Origin: Metopolophium dirhodum
Lineage: Eukaryota > Arthropoda > Insecta > Hemiptera > Aphididae
Reading direction: 5' to 3'
NCBI RefSeq assembly: GCF_019925205.1
Contig: NW_026869896.1
Location: forward strand, 124,001-188,000
Length of the DNA stretch: 64,000 nucleotides
Shown: piece by piece, positions 44,257-54,325 of the stretch
How positions within the stretch are numbered: position 1 is the first letter of the stretch
How the letters are laid out: every line of letters begins with the position of its first letter
Notes under the pieces: generated by a model
The model's input: the letters and a program-made list of their open reading frames with translations, nothing else
What the model was told of the DNA's origin: nothing
The model's database searches: none
Position numbers and translations under genes: made by a program

Positions 44257-45720
44257 TTTGAAGGCAATACAGTTAAGAGGATGGTCAACGCAACTATTTT
44301 ATGATAAAAAACATACTTTAGCATTTCTTAATTTTCTCAGCTCACATATATATTAAAAATACGAAACAAAAACCTATTGAATAACAACAATATTATCTAG
44401 CACCCTACAGTGCCGATATTTTATATTTTAATTTTTTTATTAGTTATAATGAATAAAAAACTAAAAAAAATTGATATTTTAACCATTTACAAAACGTATT
44501 TAAATGTATATATTCCAAAATGGCACCATAGGGCGCTAGATAATTTTGTCATTAACAATTTGTTTTTTATTTGTTTTTTATTTCACCGCTTTATGACTTT
44601 ATCAACTCGAGAAAATAGAGAAATGCCGAAGTAATATATTAGTTTGGTTGATGGTGAAAAATATAATTCCGTAATCGACCTGTGCTGCTTCCGTTGTAAT
44701 AGTGGCAGCGTTTGTGTTTTTACCACCACTCCAGCACAAGCAACTGAACTATTTACGGCATGCGTCTATATTGGTTGTTGACACGCATATCGATGTTTAT
44801 TTATAAGCTAAATATTAATAATTATTACTATGATAATATTATTATGAATGCGGGACGAAAAATAAAATATTATATTATAATATGATACAATATTAGACAA
44901 CAATAATTTGATTAGTTTGCAATTGTTGCTGTTCTACACAGAGTGCACTGTGTACAGTTTGTTTAATTTAAACGTGTTTATTAATTTATTCTATAAGTGT
45001 TATTATTATTACTGTAATAAATTATTATGGCGAATAAAAAAGGATTTCCTTCTAAAAGAAAATCTAATGCCAAAAAATCAAGAGGAAGTTGTCTTTTTAA
45101 TATAATAAAAGGTAATTTGAAAATAATGAATTTCATACGTGTATTGTTCAAGAATCAAGGGTGTGTTATGACTAGGTCCCGGCTTTATATGCACTAAAAG
45201 TCATCAAAAATCCTCTAAAAAACTGCCAAAAATACCATTAAAAAAAGCAATTTACTGTGAAAATGTCCTTCAAAAATACGAATACAATTTTTTCTATAAT
45301 TTATTGATTTATCAGTCTAATAAATACTAAAAAATTATTAATATTAATAATTTATTATTTTCGGTAATTTATAATTTTTTTTATTAAAAAAAAAATTATT
45401 AAAATTTAAAATTTTTAACTTTTGGGTGGTATCGTATCGTATTATGTAAATCTAAACAATTTTTTTAATATACTCGTATATTGTACATATTATTATGAAT
45501 TAAAACAAAGAAAATGCTAAAAGTCTCTGTTATATGAAACAAATGATGTACTTGAAAAGCATTGTCTAAGATTACCCAAAAAAAGAGGCTTTTTGCATTG
45601 AAATTCGGGCCCTAGCTATAACTTTTCAATAATAATTTCACATGGTTTCACATTTTTGAAAGCCCTCCCTTAAGAGGGCGCACTAGTAGACAAAATATAG
45701 CATAAAAACATTGTTTCGTA
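44257..45720. other. AT-rich stretch, one possible small exon
   Basis: No convincing gene. At 45027-45111 an ATG opens a short basic reading (MANKKGFPSKRKSNAKKSRG) that runs into a good donor site (AAAAG|GTAATT), so it may be a first exon of an unrecognised gene or element; no second exon was found. Confidence 0.3.
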
Positions 45721-45722
45721 AT

Positions 45723-46345
45723 TCCAGGAATACGGCTTATTGAAGCGTTTTACAGTATAAATACCTATTACAAAAATTGTAGAGGAGAATTTTTTCTAGA
45801 AACGTAAGAAGCCCGATTTTCGATATTCTTATTAATTAGTAAAATAATTAATTGATAAAAAGTTTAAAAAAACGTGTTAATTTTAATTTACCATGCGATA
45901 TTGGACGATTGGAACAATAGGTTAAAACGGGTTTTCTATCGCAGCCGTGCGCCCGTACATAGTTTATAAATAACCCAGATAAGAAAATGATTATTATATT
46001 ATATTTCATGACAAATATTATTTAATTTTGTTCAGTTTTATATTTTGTATTCGTATCCGAATTTCATACCTACTAATAAAAACTATACTTTTGTTCTTCA
46101 AGTAATACGGTTTATTGAATCGGTTTACAGTAAAAATACCTTTTATAAATATTATAGAGGAGAACTATTTTAACAATCGTAAGAAATCCGATTTTTGATA
46201 TCGTATTTCTATCGTCCAATATCACATGGTAAATTAACAAGGTTTTTAACTTTTTATCGATTAGTTATTCAACTAATTAATAAAAATATCGAAAATTGGG
46301 CTTCTTACGATTGTTAAAAAAATTCTTCTCTACAATTGTGTCTTC
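45723..46345. repeat. Related direct and inverted repeats
   Basis: A block at 45723-45905 (AATACGGCTTATTGAAGCG ... GTAGAGGAGAA ... CGTAAGAAGCCCGATTTTCG) recurs in direct orientation at 46097-46215 (AATACGGTTTATTGAATCGG). The part around TAGAGGAGAA...CGTAAGAA is then repeated inverted at 46285-46345 (GGGCTTCTTACGATTGTTAA...CTTCTCTACAA), giving a hairpin of about 55-bp arms. Probably remnants of a foldback-type element. Confidence 0.75.
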
Positions 46346-46881
46346 AAATGTCTTGCTATTGATTTTACTAATCTGGTGCTAAATTATATATTTGTTCCTA
46401 AAAGGGTATTACATATTATAAAATTCGGGAGAAATATTAAAGGTAGAAATATTAAATATTTAAGGTAGTTAAATTAAATTTGTTCATTGATTTAAAATCA
46501 TTATATAATGCATATATATATATACAATATATTATATAACGATAACGTGGGCGACAGCCGGCTTGAGAAGTTGACTACCACTTTATGGTAGTGTGTACCG
46601 TGGATTGGTCTTTCGGCATTCGGTGGCCCATGGCGGTGTCCTTTTCGTCGTGGACAGTGTTGCAATTTGCAGGTCCGGAACTTAATGGAGAATGATGGTT
46701 GATGATGAATCCGTAGAAATCGAATGAAAGAACGTTGGCGGCCGGAGCGGTCTGTTGGTCTCCGACGGTGGCTTGTTGAGTGGTAGGTAAAAGGTATTAC
46801 ATGTTACAAAATCTTGAGGAAGTTAAATTTGTACAGTTATATTAAATCGTGTGTTTTTGTTTAAAGTAATATTCAGAAAAA
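46346..46881. other. Non-coding gap before the densovirus region
   Basis: AT-rich sequence with a (TA)n run at 46507-46525 and a GC-richer patch at 46550-46790. I see no gene or RNA. Confidence 0.4.
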
Positions 46882-47100
46882 TTATTCAAGGGACTTGATA
46901 AAATTTATAAGATTTTCGAAACCTTCCTGGATTTTTTTATCAATGTTTAAGGAATTTTCCTTATTCTGTCTACGTTGTTGGTGTCTGTTTTTGGGATTCT
47001 CCCCGTTTTCAATTTTTCTTATGTTTCCTTTTGTCTTTCTTATTGCTTTTTGTAGTTTTTTTATTTTTATTTTCTGTGTGAGTCTTTTGGTGTCGTTCAT
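46882..47100 (-). CDS. 72-aa lysine-rich coiled-coil ORF, hypothetical
   Basis: The minus-strand ATG at 47100 opens a basic helical protein (KIKIKKLQKAIRKTKGNIRK) ending in IDKKIQEGFENLINFIKSL. Low-complexity lysine content and AT-rich DNA make a chance ORF possible. It lies downstream of the densovirus VP fragment on the same strand but I have no evidence that it is viral. Confidence 0.25.
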   Translation of the reverse strand: MNDTKRLTQKIKIKKLQKAIRKTKGNIRKIENGENPKNRHQQRRQNKENSLNIDKKIQEGFENLINFIKSLE

Positions 47101-47324
47101 CTTGGCGTATATGTGTAGACGCACGGTTAGCAAAATTGTACTCACGCAGCACAAACGTTGTCTTGTCGGTAAGACAAAAATCGAACGCGTATTTGTTAGT
47201 TAATCGGTATACACGCACACAATTGCGTTCTGGGTTTCTACTGTACCCAATACTCTTATAACTGTTATTTTAACTTGTAAAGCACTAAAAATTTGCTCCC
47301 GGTTACACTACCAGAAATGTACAA

Positions 47325-48940
47325 TTAGTCGCACTTCACTTGTACAAAAAAAACGCATGATTTTCCGGAAATTCCGTTAAAAACTCCTTCTATAGGTTTT
47401 CCCAACAATCCCAATTTAGGGCTGTACGAATACTCGGCAATAGTTTTCCCGGTTGTGAAACTAGCATCAATTTTGGAGTTCGTTTAACAATGGCCAACCG
47501 AGTTTTGTGCTGTGTCCTTTGTCCGCGACCATTGTGTAATAATGATTGTTGTGAAACGGTAAGTGAAAAAAAGAATTCGGTATACCGTCGAATTCACCGG
47601 TAAAAATCGGTTTTCCGTCGTACTTACACCCGTACATTGCTTGTATGGTTTCCTCTTAATATTTACTATTGTCATCGGAACACGAAGTCGGATTCATCGC
47701 ATCGGTTGTTCCAAAACCGTATTTGTAGTTCACACCCCGAGTAATGTTAGTTAAATTATGTGCGACCACGGCAAATTTATTTTGATTCAGTGTAGCCAAA
47801 CTAGACGTAGTTGCATTTGTCTCGAAGACCGTTCGCGGATTACGCATGACGACATTCACTTTTACGTGTTTACACAACGAACCCGGTGTAGTACTCACTA
47901 GCTTGTATTCGCTGGGCGATAAATACAAAAATGGATATTCAACCGGTATGTGATTCAACGACGTTGTTACCACGTGCAATCCTTTTACTGTAGAAGATAA
48001 GTCCAACATTTTCCAAGCCAATCCGTATGATATAAATGAATGACATTTTTTGAATACCATAGTATAACCTGTTGTAATGTGTGTGGGTCTAGGTAATACA
48101 GCATTTTCAGCACTGGGATTTCCCGTATCACTGTCAAAAGCAGTGGCGTTAGCAGTATCAGGTAAAACCATATTGGATTTCTTATTAAAAGAATATTCCG
48201 CTGGGGAATCAGTAGTCCTCTTGGACGACGATGTAGGTGTCTCCATATTATTACCGCTAGTTGAAAAATTATTATCGACGTTATCGACGTGCTGGTGATC
48301 AGTACGCAATTGTCGGCTCGAGTCAGTGTTATTTGTTGATTTTGTTGTGGTATCAGGTGGTTCTGCATTACCCTTGGACTCTGCTCCTTTTGCGTCTTTG
48401 TCCTTGTTCTGTTGATCTACGAATAAACGTCACAGTGTTAAATTATATTAAACATGTATATTTGAAATATAACGCAGACTCACCAGGTTGTTCACTACCG
48501 CACTGTGGGTATATTGCGCTGTTACTGCCGGTAATCGCTTCGTGTGTACGTTCTGCTATGTTTTTGAGCCCAAGGCCAACAATTGTGGCAATGTTACCAT
48601 AGTATTTATCGGTAGTATTCATTGCTGCCAACATTGATTTTTTATCTGCTTCCCATACTTGATCTTTTGTCGGGTTGGTCATATTGTTATAATCGACATC
48701 GTGTTGGAACGTGACCTTGTCCATTTCAGTTTTCGGTAACGAACACCCGATAAACTTATTGTTCACATCGTACAACTTATTACTCGGTCCTGTATACGAA
48801 CTTCCAAACCACGTGATACCACCATTATCACACGCTGCCTCTTGATTATGAATTTTTTCATAGGTTTCTGCATTTTTGCTTCCAACCACGGGTGCCTGAC
48901 CCAACAGACCGGTACACATAGTTAGACCAGCCGATGCCAT
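47325..48940 (-). pseudogene. Endogenous densovirus capsid (VP) gene with PLA2 domain, broken
   Basis: The first ATG is at 48940. The N-terminal exon (48484-48940) has the parvoviral VP1 phospholipase A2 features: a YTGPSNKL calcium-loop-like stretch (Ser where Gly is usual) and the catalytic QHDVDY. A GT-AG intron (48417-48483, 67 bp) leads to a second exon in a compatible frame, giving capsid-like sequence. An in-frame TAA at 47656 interrupts it, capsid-like coding continues in the same frame to about 47470, then in another frame to about 47325. In densoviruses the PLA2 aids endosome escape; this copy is broken and lacks the NS genes in the window. Confidence 0.8.
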
Positions 48941-48979
48941 TGCGAACCACAGACTGATGCTTTGTATCACATGTTTATT

Positions 48980-49020
48980 ATTTTTATATCACTTTACATG
49001 GCCGCCCGTTTATGACGTCA
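48980..49020 (-). promoter_or_regulatory. Probable VP promoter: TATA box and TGACGTCA site
   Basis: On the minus strand GATATAAAAATA lies about 45 bp upstream of the VP ATG, and a perfect TGACGTCA (CRE-type palindrome) sits at 49013-49020. Between this and the terminal hairpin is GC-richer DNA. Position and order (hairpin, CRE, TATA, ATG) fit a terminal densovirus promoter. Confidence 0.6.
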
Positions 49021-49105
49021 TCCCGCGAGAAAAAGAACTGGGTGCTTGCTCAAATTATTCTATAATTTCGACCACGACGACAACGATGACGACATACGCG
49101 GGTCC

Positions 49106-49219
49106 CCTCCTCTCTGTGCCATTACTTTTGCCGCATTAACGTACTAAGCATCGGCCTGATGGCCCCCATAGGGGCGGCCGCTGTACATACGCGGCAAAAG
49201 TAATGGCACAGAGAGGAGG
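49106..49219. repeat. Densovirus-like terminal hairpin (29-bp perfect arms)
   Basis: CCTCCTCTCTGTGCCATTAC and nine further bases (49106-49134) are perfectly complementary to 49191-49219. The 56-base middle holds a second small palindrome (GGCCTGATGGCCCCC / GGGGCGGCCG), as in the branched telomeres of parvoviruses. It lies 170 bp upstream of the VP start, the expected place for one genome end in ambisense aphid densoviruses. Confidence 0.75.
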
Positions 49220-49284
49220 ATATTATGCATTTTATCTTATTTCTTTATAAGTAACGTGCTTGATAATAGTTTATCGCATCCGGC

Positions 49285-49674
49285 ATGAACAGTACAAACG
49301 CATATAAAAGAGCGTTGTGTACAATGCACGGTCAGTCTAACTTCAACACAATATACAGACCTACCCAGGCAGACTGTAAGTATGTTGGACGGAGACAAGA
49401 CGGAATGTTCGGTAGCATCAATGGATTCTACATGCAAGAGGAGGAAGGCGGAGAAACCTGTTACACCGATGAAGAAGGCAAAGACGACGTCAACAGCGTT
49501 CACGAACATTCCACTGTTGCAAATTCGGGCAGCTATGGAGATAGAGAAGTTGAGTGCGGACAATTTGGTTCACGTCACTCAACTACTGACGGATTTCAAA
49601 CTGAAGGTGGTGTAGTAAACCGACGACAGTTTACTATTATTTTTATTATTCAACTATTTGTCACTTCACTATAA
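49285..49674 (+). CDS. Overlapping short ORFs behind a TATA box, unknown
   Basis: A good core promoter is visible: CATATAAAAGAG at 49298-49309, then CGGTCAGTCT (Inr-like) about 30 bp later. Two overlapping frames follow: one from 49285 (129 residues, acidic/glycine-rich) and one from ATG 49382 to 49615 (77 residues, with a nuclear-localisation-like CKRRKAEK...MKKAK and a C-terminal helix). A donor-like ACT|GTAAGTATG at 49376 precedes the second ATG, so the true structure may be spliced. I do not recognise either product, and cannot say whether it belongs to virus, host or an LTR element. Confidence 0.35.
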   Translation: MNSTNAYKRALCTMHGQSNFNTIYRPTQADCKYVGRRQDGMFGSINGFYMQEEEGGETCYTDEEGKDDVNSVHEHSTVANSGSYGDREVECGQFGSRHSTTDGFQTEGGVVNRRQFTIIFIIQLFVTSL

Positions 49675-49689
49675 ATTAAACCTCGTACC

Positions 49690-50190
49690 ACGCCTGGTTG
49701 TTGTTGCAAGTCTCCAGATTCTGAGAATCACAAATAATCCGGTACCTATCCAACTCAAGGATTTGGCAACAACATTCACACCTGCGTCGGTACTCGTTAC
49801 TCCTTCACCGGTGCTCTTCCGATCCACCTCCTAAGTCGATACCGTGTACCTAATCGTTAAGGGAGACTTGGTATATATAGGAGTCTCCATCCATAGCAGA
49901 ATTAGAATTAGTCCTATACCTCTACATGTAGTACTTACCTGGTCGTAGAGTCCGCGCACTCTACACCGCCGCCAGACTAAGTGCATTCCCAGTAATCTTA
50001 TGTAGATTCAACTAGTTCTCGGGCAGTAACTTAACGTGCTGTCCACAAATTTTTATAACATTTATTGTAACAAATTACTTTATCTTATTAAATAAACTAT
50101 TATAACTAATTGTTGAAACCTGTGACTTGAACCTCTGTCAATACAAATCCTACCACATACAGCAACGTCGTCACAACTCAAAAATATAAG
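49690..50190 (+). other. LTR-like block (TATA, AATAAA), boundaries uncertain
   Basis: The block has a TATATATAGG box at 49872 lying inside a small stem (GGAGACT at 49862 / AGTCTCC at 49882), and an AATAAA at about 50090 followed by a TGTGACTTG-rich end. This order resembles an LTR (U3-R-U5). Terminal TG/CA ends and a duplication could not be fixed, so the assignment is tentative. Confidence 0.35.
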
Positions 50191-50218
50191 CGTTAGAATT
50201 TATAGAACTATGTTCGCA

Positions 50219-50536
50219 ATTATCGGTCCAAACGAATGGTACGTCTTTTTTAAGTAAATAAGTTAATGGCTTTGCTATTCTTGCAAAATTATCGACGAAA
50301 CGCCTATAGTAATTTAATAGTCCTAAAAATGACTTAATATCCTATGCATTTTTCGGTTTAGGATATTCCCGAATGCATTTCAATTTGTTCGGGTCCGGGG
50401 AAACTCCGGTTTCGTTTATTACGTGCCCTAAATACAATACTTCTTTCCGTAAGAAAGAACATTTATTAGGTTGTAATTTAAGTTTGTGTACGTGCAGCCT
50501 ATTGAATACTTGTTCTAATTTTTTCTGGTGGTCCAT
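50219..50536 (-). pseudogene. Gypsy reverse transcriptase fragment
   Basis: Minus-strand sequence encodes the segment after the RT active site: KLKLQPNKCSFL, VLYLGHVINETGVSPDP and, after an in-frame TAG at about 50343, SFLGLLNYYRRFVDNFA. It resembles the same region of the 26-31 kb gypsy element but is from a different family. Both ends are abrupt. Confidence 0.85.
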
Positions 50537-51335
50537 TAGACTAGATCTTTTTCAAGAGAACTGCAGAATGACTCTTACAACAGACCTATTGGATCGGTCT
50601 TTTTTTTAGGGAATTGCAGGCTTGATGGGGAAAAAATGATTTTATCCACTCCCCGTCTTCGGGCTTGACTTTTCATCCGCCTGCCCGTGGGGAATGTGTC
50701 AAACAAAGTTTAAAAAGCGAATACACGACACGCGTGATTTCGAATTCCACTCGTCGACTGGTAACGGAATCCGCGATAAAAATAAATAAAATTGAAAAAA
50801 AAATCGTTATTTTGTGTATATCCGGTGCCAAATTACATTTTCGTCATCGCACAAATTTTTTTTACGCGGTCGCCGCCGGGTAACCTAACCTAACCACTAC
50901 GCGTGCATACCCTAGTCGCTTTTGTGAAACTCGAGATTTTGTAAACATAGTGGCGCGTCTGGTTGTGCCTACCTTGCCACGTTTTTACCTTACCCGTCTT
51001 CGGGCTTGAACACAGCTGGTCATTACCTTACGAAAATCGTCCGAAAACTATGCAGGCAACTTCAAAAATCTGTTCTCGGGGAGATGGGTCGGACGTTGGG
51101 TAGTATTTTTTAAATTATTTTTATAAAGAAAAACAGTTCTTTCATAAAATAAAATAATTTTATTTAACGACGATAATTCATAATTATGCAAACAAATTCA
51201 CTCTTTTCGTTATTTTTACAAACAACATTTCTGATGTTTTAAAGTAATACAATATATACATATATGGTATAATTGTACACATAATGGTTATACAAGTATT
51301 TAAAAATATTTAAATAAAAAAAAATGCTCTAACAA
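50537..51335. other. Crypton-flanking stretch with CCCGTCTTCGGGCTTGA repeats
   Basis: CCCGTCTTCGGGCTTGA occurs twice (about 50656 and 50995). A short TAACCTAACCTAACC run lies at 50881-50895. GGGCTTGACTT near 50663 has an inverted counterpart AAGTCAAGCCC at 54258-54268, on the far side of the Crypton gene, so these may be related to element ends. No coding region is supported. Confidence 0.4.
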
Positions 51336-54106
51336 TTACATAAACTTGGCAATCACTTTCTTAATAATTTTTTTGTGGTATTTTGGGTTCGTCAGGAAGT
51401 GGTGTATTTTTTTGTTTTTTGCAACGTCCGTTATGGCGTGGTCACTGATGTTGGTTTTCGTGTAACCAGCAGCAATTACCTCGTTATAGAGGATTTGTGC
51501 CCGCTGGTCCTGTAAATGGCAGTCAAATCTGTCCCGCAGCCCGAGAACATAATGCACGTCGATGACGGCTTCGGGGTATGTTTCTACTATCTCATGCGTT
51601 GTTATTTTCTCGATCGCTTCATTGGGTGAAGGAAACTTCGAATAAGGTACCAGCGGGTAGAAGTCTTCGAAACTGAAAACAAATGATAACAGTCAGAGCA
51701 GTTTAGTCTTATGTGATTGCGTAAGGAGATAAAGTAACTTACTGTTTGTCGACAAACGATTTCACCAGTGCCGTATGGGTAACGGCGTCTAGACTTCGCT
51801 GTCTTCTCATTGCCTCTTCGGTGTCGGGCAACCTATAAAACTTCAGTACCGTGTTCTCAGAATGCTGCAACGCCTTCGCAACCATCGAAGACGTTGCAGC
51901 ATCATGGCTACGGCCGCTGGTTTCCGTCATAATTCGGAATATTCTGGCCGATAGGTTGGACCCGTAAATCTTATTTAAGTCGTCGTACAGCTTTGTAACT
52001 TTTTCGCCCCGGTTGGTTACAAAGAAGTTAATTCGCTTGTACCCTGTCCGAATTCGCAAATGGTAGTACCTGAGAACAGAAAATGTTGGTAGGAAATTTG
52101 CATAGGTCAAGGAAAGTCTTAATCAAATGATTACCTCTTCATCAATAACTCCATCTCCTCGTCAATGATCAACGAGGCCGGCTCTTTATCCCCAGTTTTG
52201 TGGTCGCTAATTGTGATAACGGCGCTGGTCAAGTGGTGTCTTCGGACTCCCACTCACCCAGCGTCATGTTCACCACGACGCCACTCCTCTGTTTGGAGGT
52301 CCAAAAGTATAGAGATCATGAAAGCTGACGTGATCTTGCGCCATAGACTAGATAACTAAAAAATATAAATTAATAAGTTTCGATCATGCAAGCGTTATGC
52401 GCAAATATATACACACAAACCTTTTTCTCCTCCGCGGTCCCGTTCTTCTCGCTTCGGACGCAAACTGTTCCGTCATTTCTGAACAAGGCCTCTAGTTCGG
52501 TGAGGCTTTCCGGCAGATTGGATTCTATTTTCTTAACGCTGGCCTCAACTTCAGTGTGTTGTGAGAGCACCTCGGCCTCTTTTGTCTTCCTTGAAAAAAG
52601 CTCGCCAGGCAGCTGTTTAGTTTTCCGTTTATACATAAGCCCCAACTGGTGTTCAAGGAGTTTGATCTTGGTCACTGTATGAACACAAGGACAAAGATCA
52701 TACCCCTTGGGGAATGTTGGATCCGAGTATATGTATGCCTTCAGTATGTATTCGAATAGCGTCCTGAGGTTCTTCATATAATTGGTGGTCGTTGATTTCG
52801 TTTGGCCAGTACTTTCTCGTCTAAACAACAATATAAACATTGTTTGATTATACTTAATACTTAACCATACCACTGGCACCACTGGTACTTACAGTGTCAT
52901 GTACCTTTCGTACACATCCACATCGGTGGAAACCAGGTCCACCCAATGTTTGGGAGGGTTGTTAGTTTCCACCAAGTGGATGTGTACGAAATGCAGCACC
53001 CGCGACACATTCGCTATGTAGTTACTAGCTGCTGATGATTCATCACCGTGAACTGATTTCAGCGTAGCAGCAAACATTTTAATCAGCGAGTGGGTTTTGG
53101 GCAATTGTTCGTTTAGCCCAAGGTGCTGGGTTGACTTTCTGACGCTCCTAATGACGAAAATAAATGTAAAACACGATTAATTGTAGACCGAGTAATGAAT
53201 AAGAACGCCTCCCAAGATAATACCCACACGAATATACCTAGACGTACTTAATATACTAATAGGGTTAGGTTAGGTTAATAGGCTAGTTAGGCTAGTAGGG
53301 AAGTACTAGTATACCTGGACGAACTTTCCGCCACAATCGTATGCGGCGGCACTTCTCGTTGTTGCGTCTCTGTATTTTCCACCGGTCTTTTTACCACTGG
53401 TATTTCGACCACGGGTGCGGTTCTAGATTCGGGCGTTACGAGCGGTTCGAAGCCCGTAACCGTTACAGGAGCTTCCAACAGATGCGCGGAAAAAGGGTTT
53501 GGCAAGTCTTCAACTACCGGCAGGTTTCAAGAACCACCATAAACTTTTAACCTTCCCATGACCGTAAGTCTGAAACGAATACGCCAAATTAACAATGGAA
53601 TTTGAATATTTGAATTTAATCGGTATTTACTCGTGTGCAATGCCCCGGAAGCATCGGTCGTCCCAATAAGCGCCCAGTTTTTTTCTGGACCACGGACATT
53701 GGAACCAGGGTATATGATTTCCGGGACTCGCTGGTAATCAACTTGCCAATAGCCTTCAGGTGGCTCGCAGTGGGCCTCCTGACCAACCCTCTGTGCTTAT
53801 TCTCAATGTGCCGGGTTATTTTGTTCCCCGAAGTGTAATGTTTGCACAGCGGGCAATATTTAACCATCTAATGGACAAAAGCAAATTATAAGCGAGGATA
53901 AGATATAATAATTATATGAGTAATAGACTCACGGGAGTGTCCTCAGCCATTTGTTGTTTTTCCGTCGCAGTCCTACGCTTTGACTTTTGGAAGTCGTCGC
54001 TGTCGTCGATGTCCACCCATTCATTGTCCAGCCTGAGTGGGGAGGCCGTAGTTATTGGAGGTGAAAGACGGCGGGCGGCGTCGTCTAAAACAACCGTTTT
54101 CACCAA
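51336..54106 (-). pseudogene. Crypton-like tyrosine recombinase gene with zinc finger, frame-broken
   Basis: Minus-strand exons: about 53933-54106 (acidic N-terminus), 53634-53867 (C2H2 finger CPLCKHYTS...HIENKH), pieces around 53290-53505, 52889-53104 and 52400-52820 (helical core-binding-like region), about 52135-52355, 51740-52070 and 51336-51673. The catalytic core of a tyrosine recombinase is recognisable: Arg in RSGVVVNMT, Lys in SDHKTGD, then SHDAATS...ALQHSENTVLKFYR supplying His and Tyr. The exon at 52135-52355 shifts frame twice, so this copy is probably dead. Cryptons use such an enzyme to recombine DNA without TIRs. Confidence 0.65.
52613..52683. repeat. 71-bp segment duplicated exactly at 54369-54439
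   Basis: The sequence from CTGTTTAGTTTTCCG to GTCACTGTATGAA is identical over 71 bp at both places and in the same orientation. Here it is antisense coding sequence of the Crypton-like gene (KIKLLEHQLGLMYKRKTKQ); at the other site it forms the 5' part of an ORF on the plus strand. Confidence 0.95.
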
Positions 54107-54222
54107 TGGTGACCTCGGCCCAGAAGGCGACCACCAGGACGGTCCGGCAACAGGCGACTTATGAGGAGGACTTGTCAGGGGATTTAATGGCGACCGTGAC
54201 CGATCCAGGAGGCCACTAGGGA

Positions 54223-54253
54223 ATCGGTCTATAGACCGATCGGATCGGTCTGC
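54223..54253. repeat. Perfect 18-bp palindrome plus GATCGGTCT copy
   Basis: ATCGGTCTATAGACCGAT at 54223-54240 is a perfect palindrome and is followed at once by CGGATCGGTCTG, a third copy of the half-site. It lies just upstream of the Crypton-like gene's start and could be a binding or recombination site; this is inference. A related GGATCGGTCT occurs at about 50591. Confidence 0.6.
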
Positions 54254-54325
54254 GTCAAGTCAAGCCCATTTTTTTGTAAATATGGATAATTTCATATTCG
54301 AGAGAATTTTCTCGTTCGACGAGGC

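Noticed and set aside
46895..47203. 102-aa hydrophobic plus-strand ORF
   Set aside because: Phe/Leu-rich product is the antisense of a lysine-rich frame; a typical artefact rather than a membrane protein.
48077..48298. Plus-strand ORF over the densovirus VP gene
   Set aside because: Shadow of the minus-strand capsid frame, which has motif and splice support.
53635..53838. Plus-strand ORF opposite the zinc-finger exon
   Set aside because: The minus strand carries the CxxC...HxxxxH finger and splice sites, so the plus frame is a shadow.
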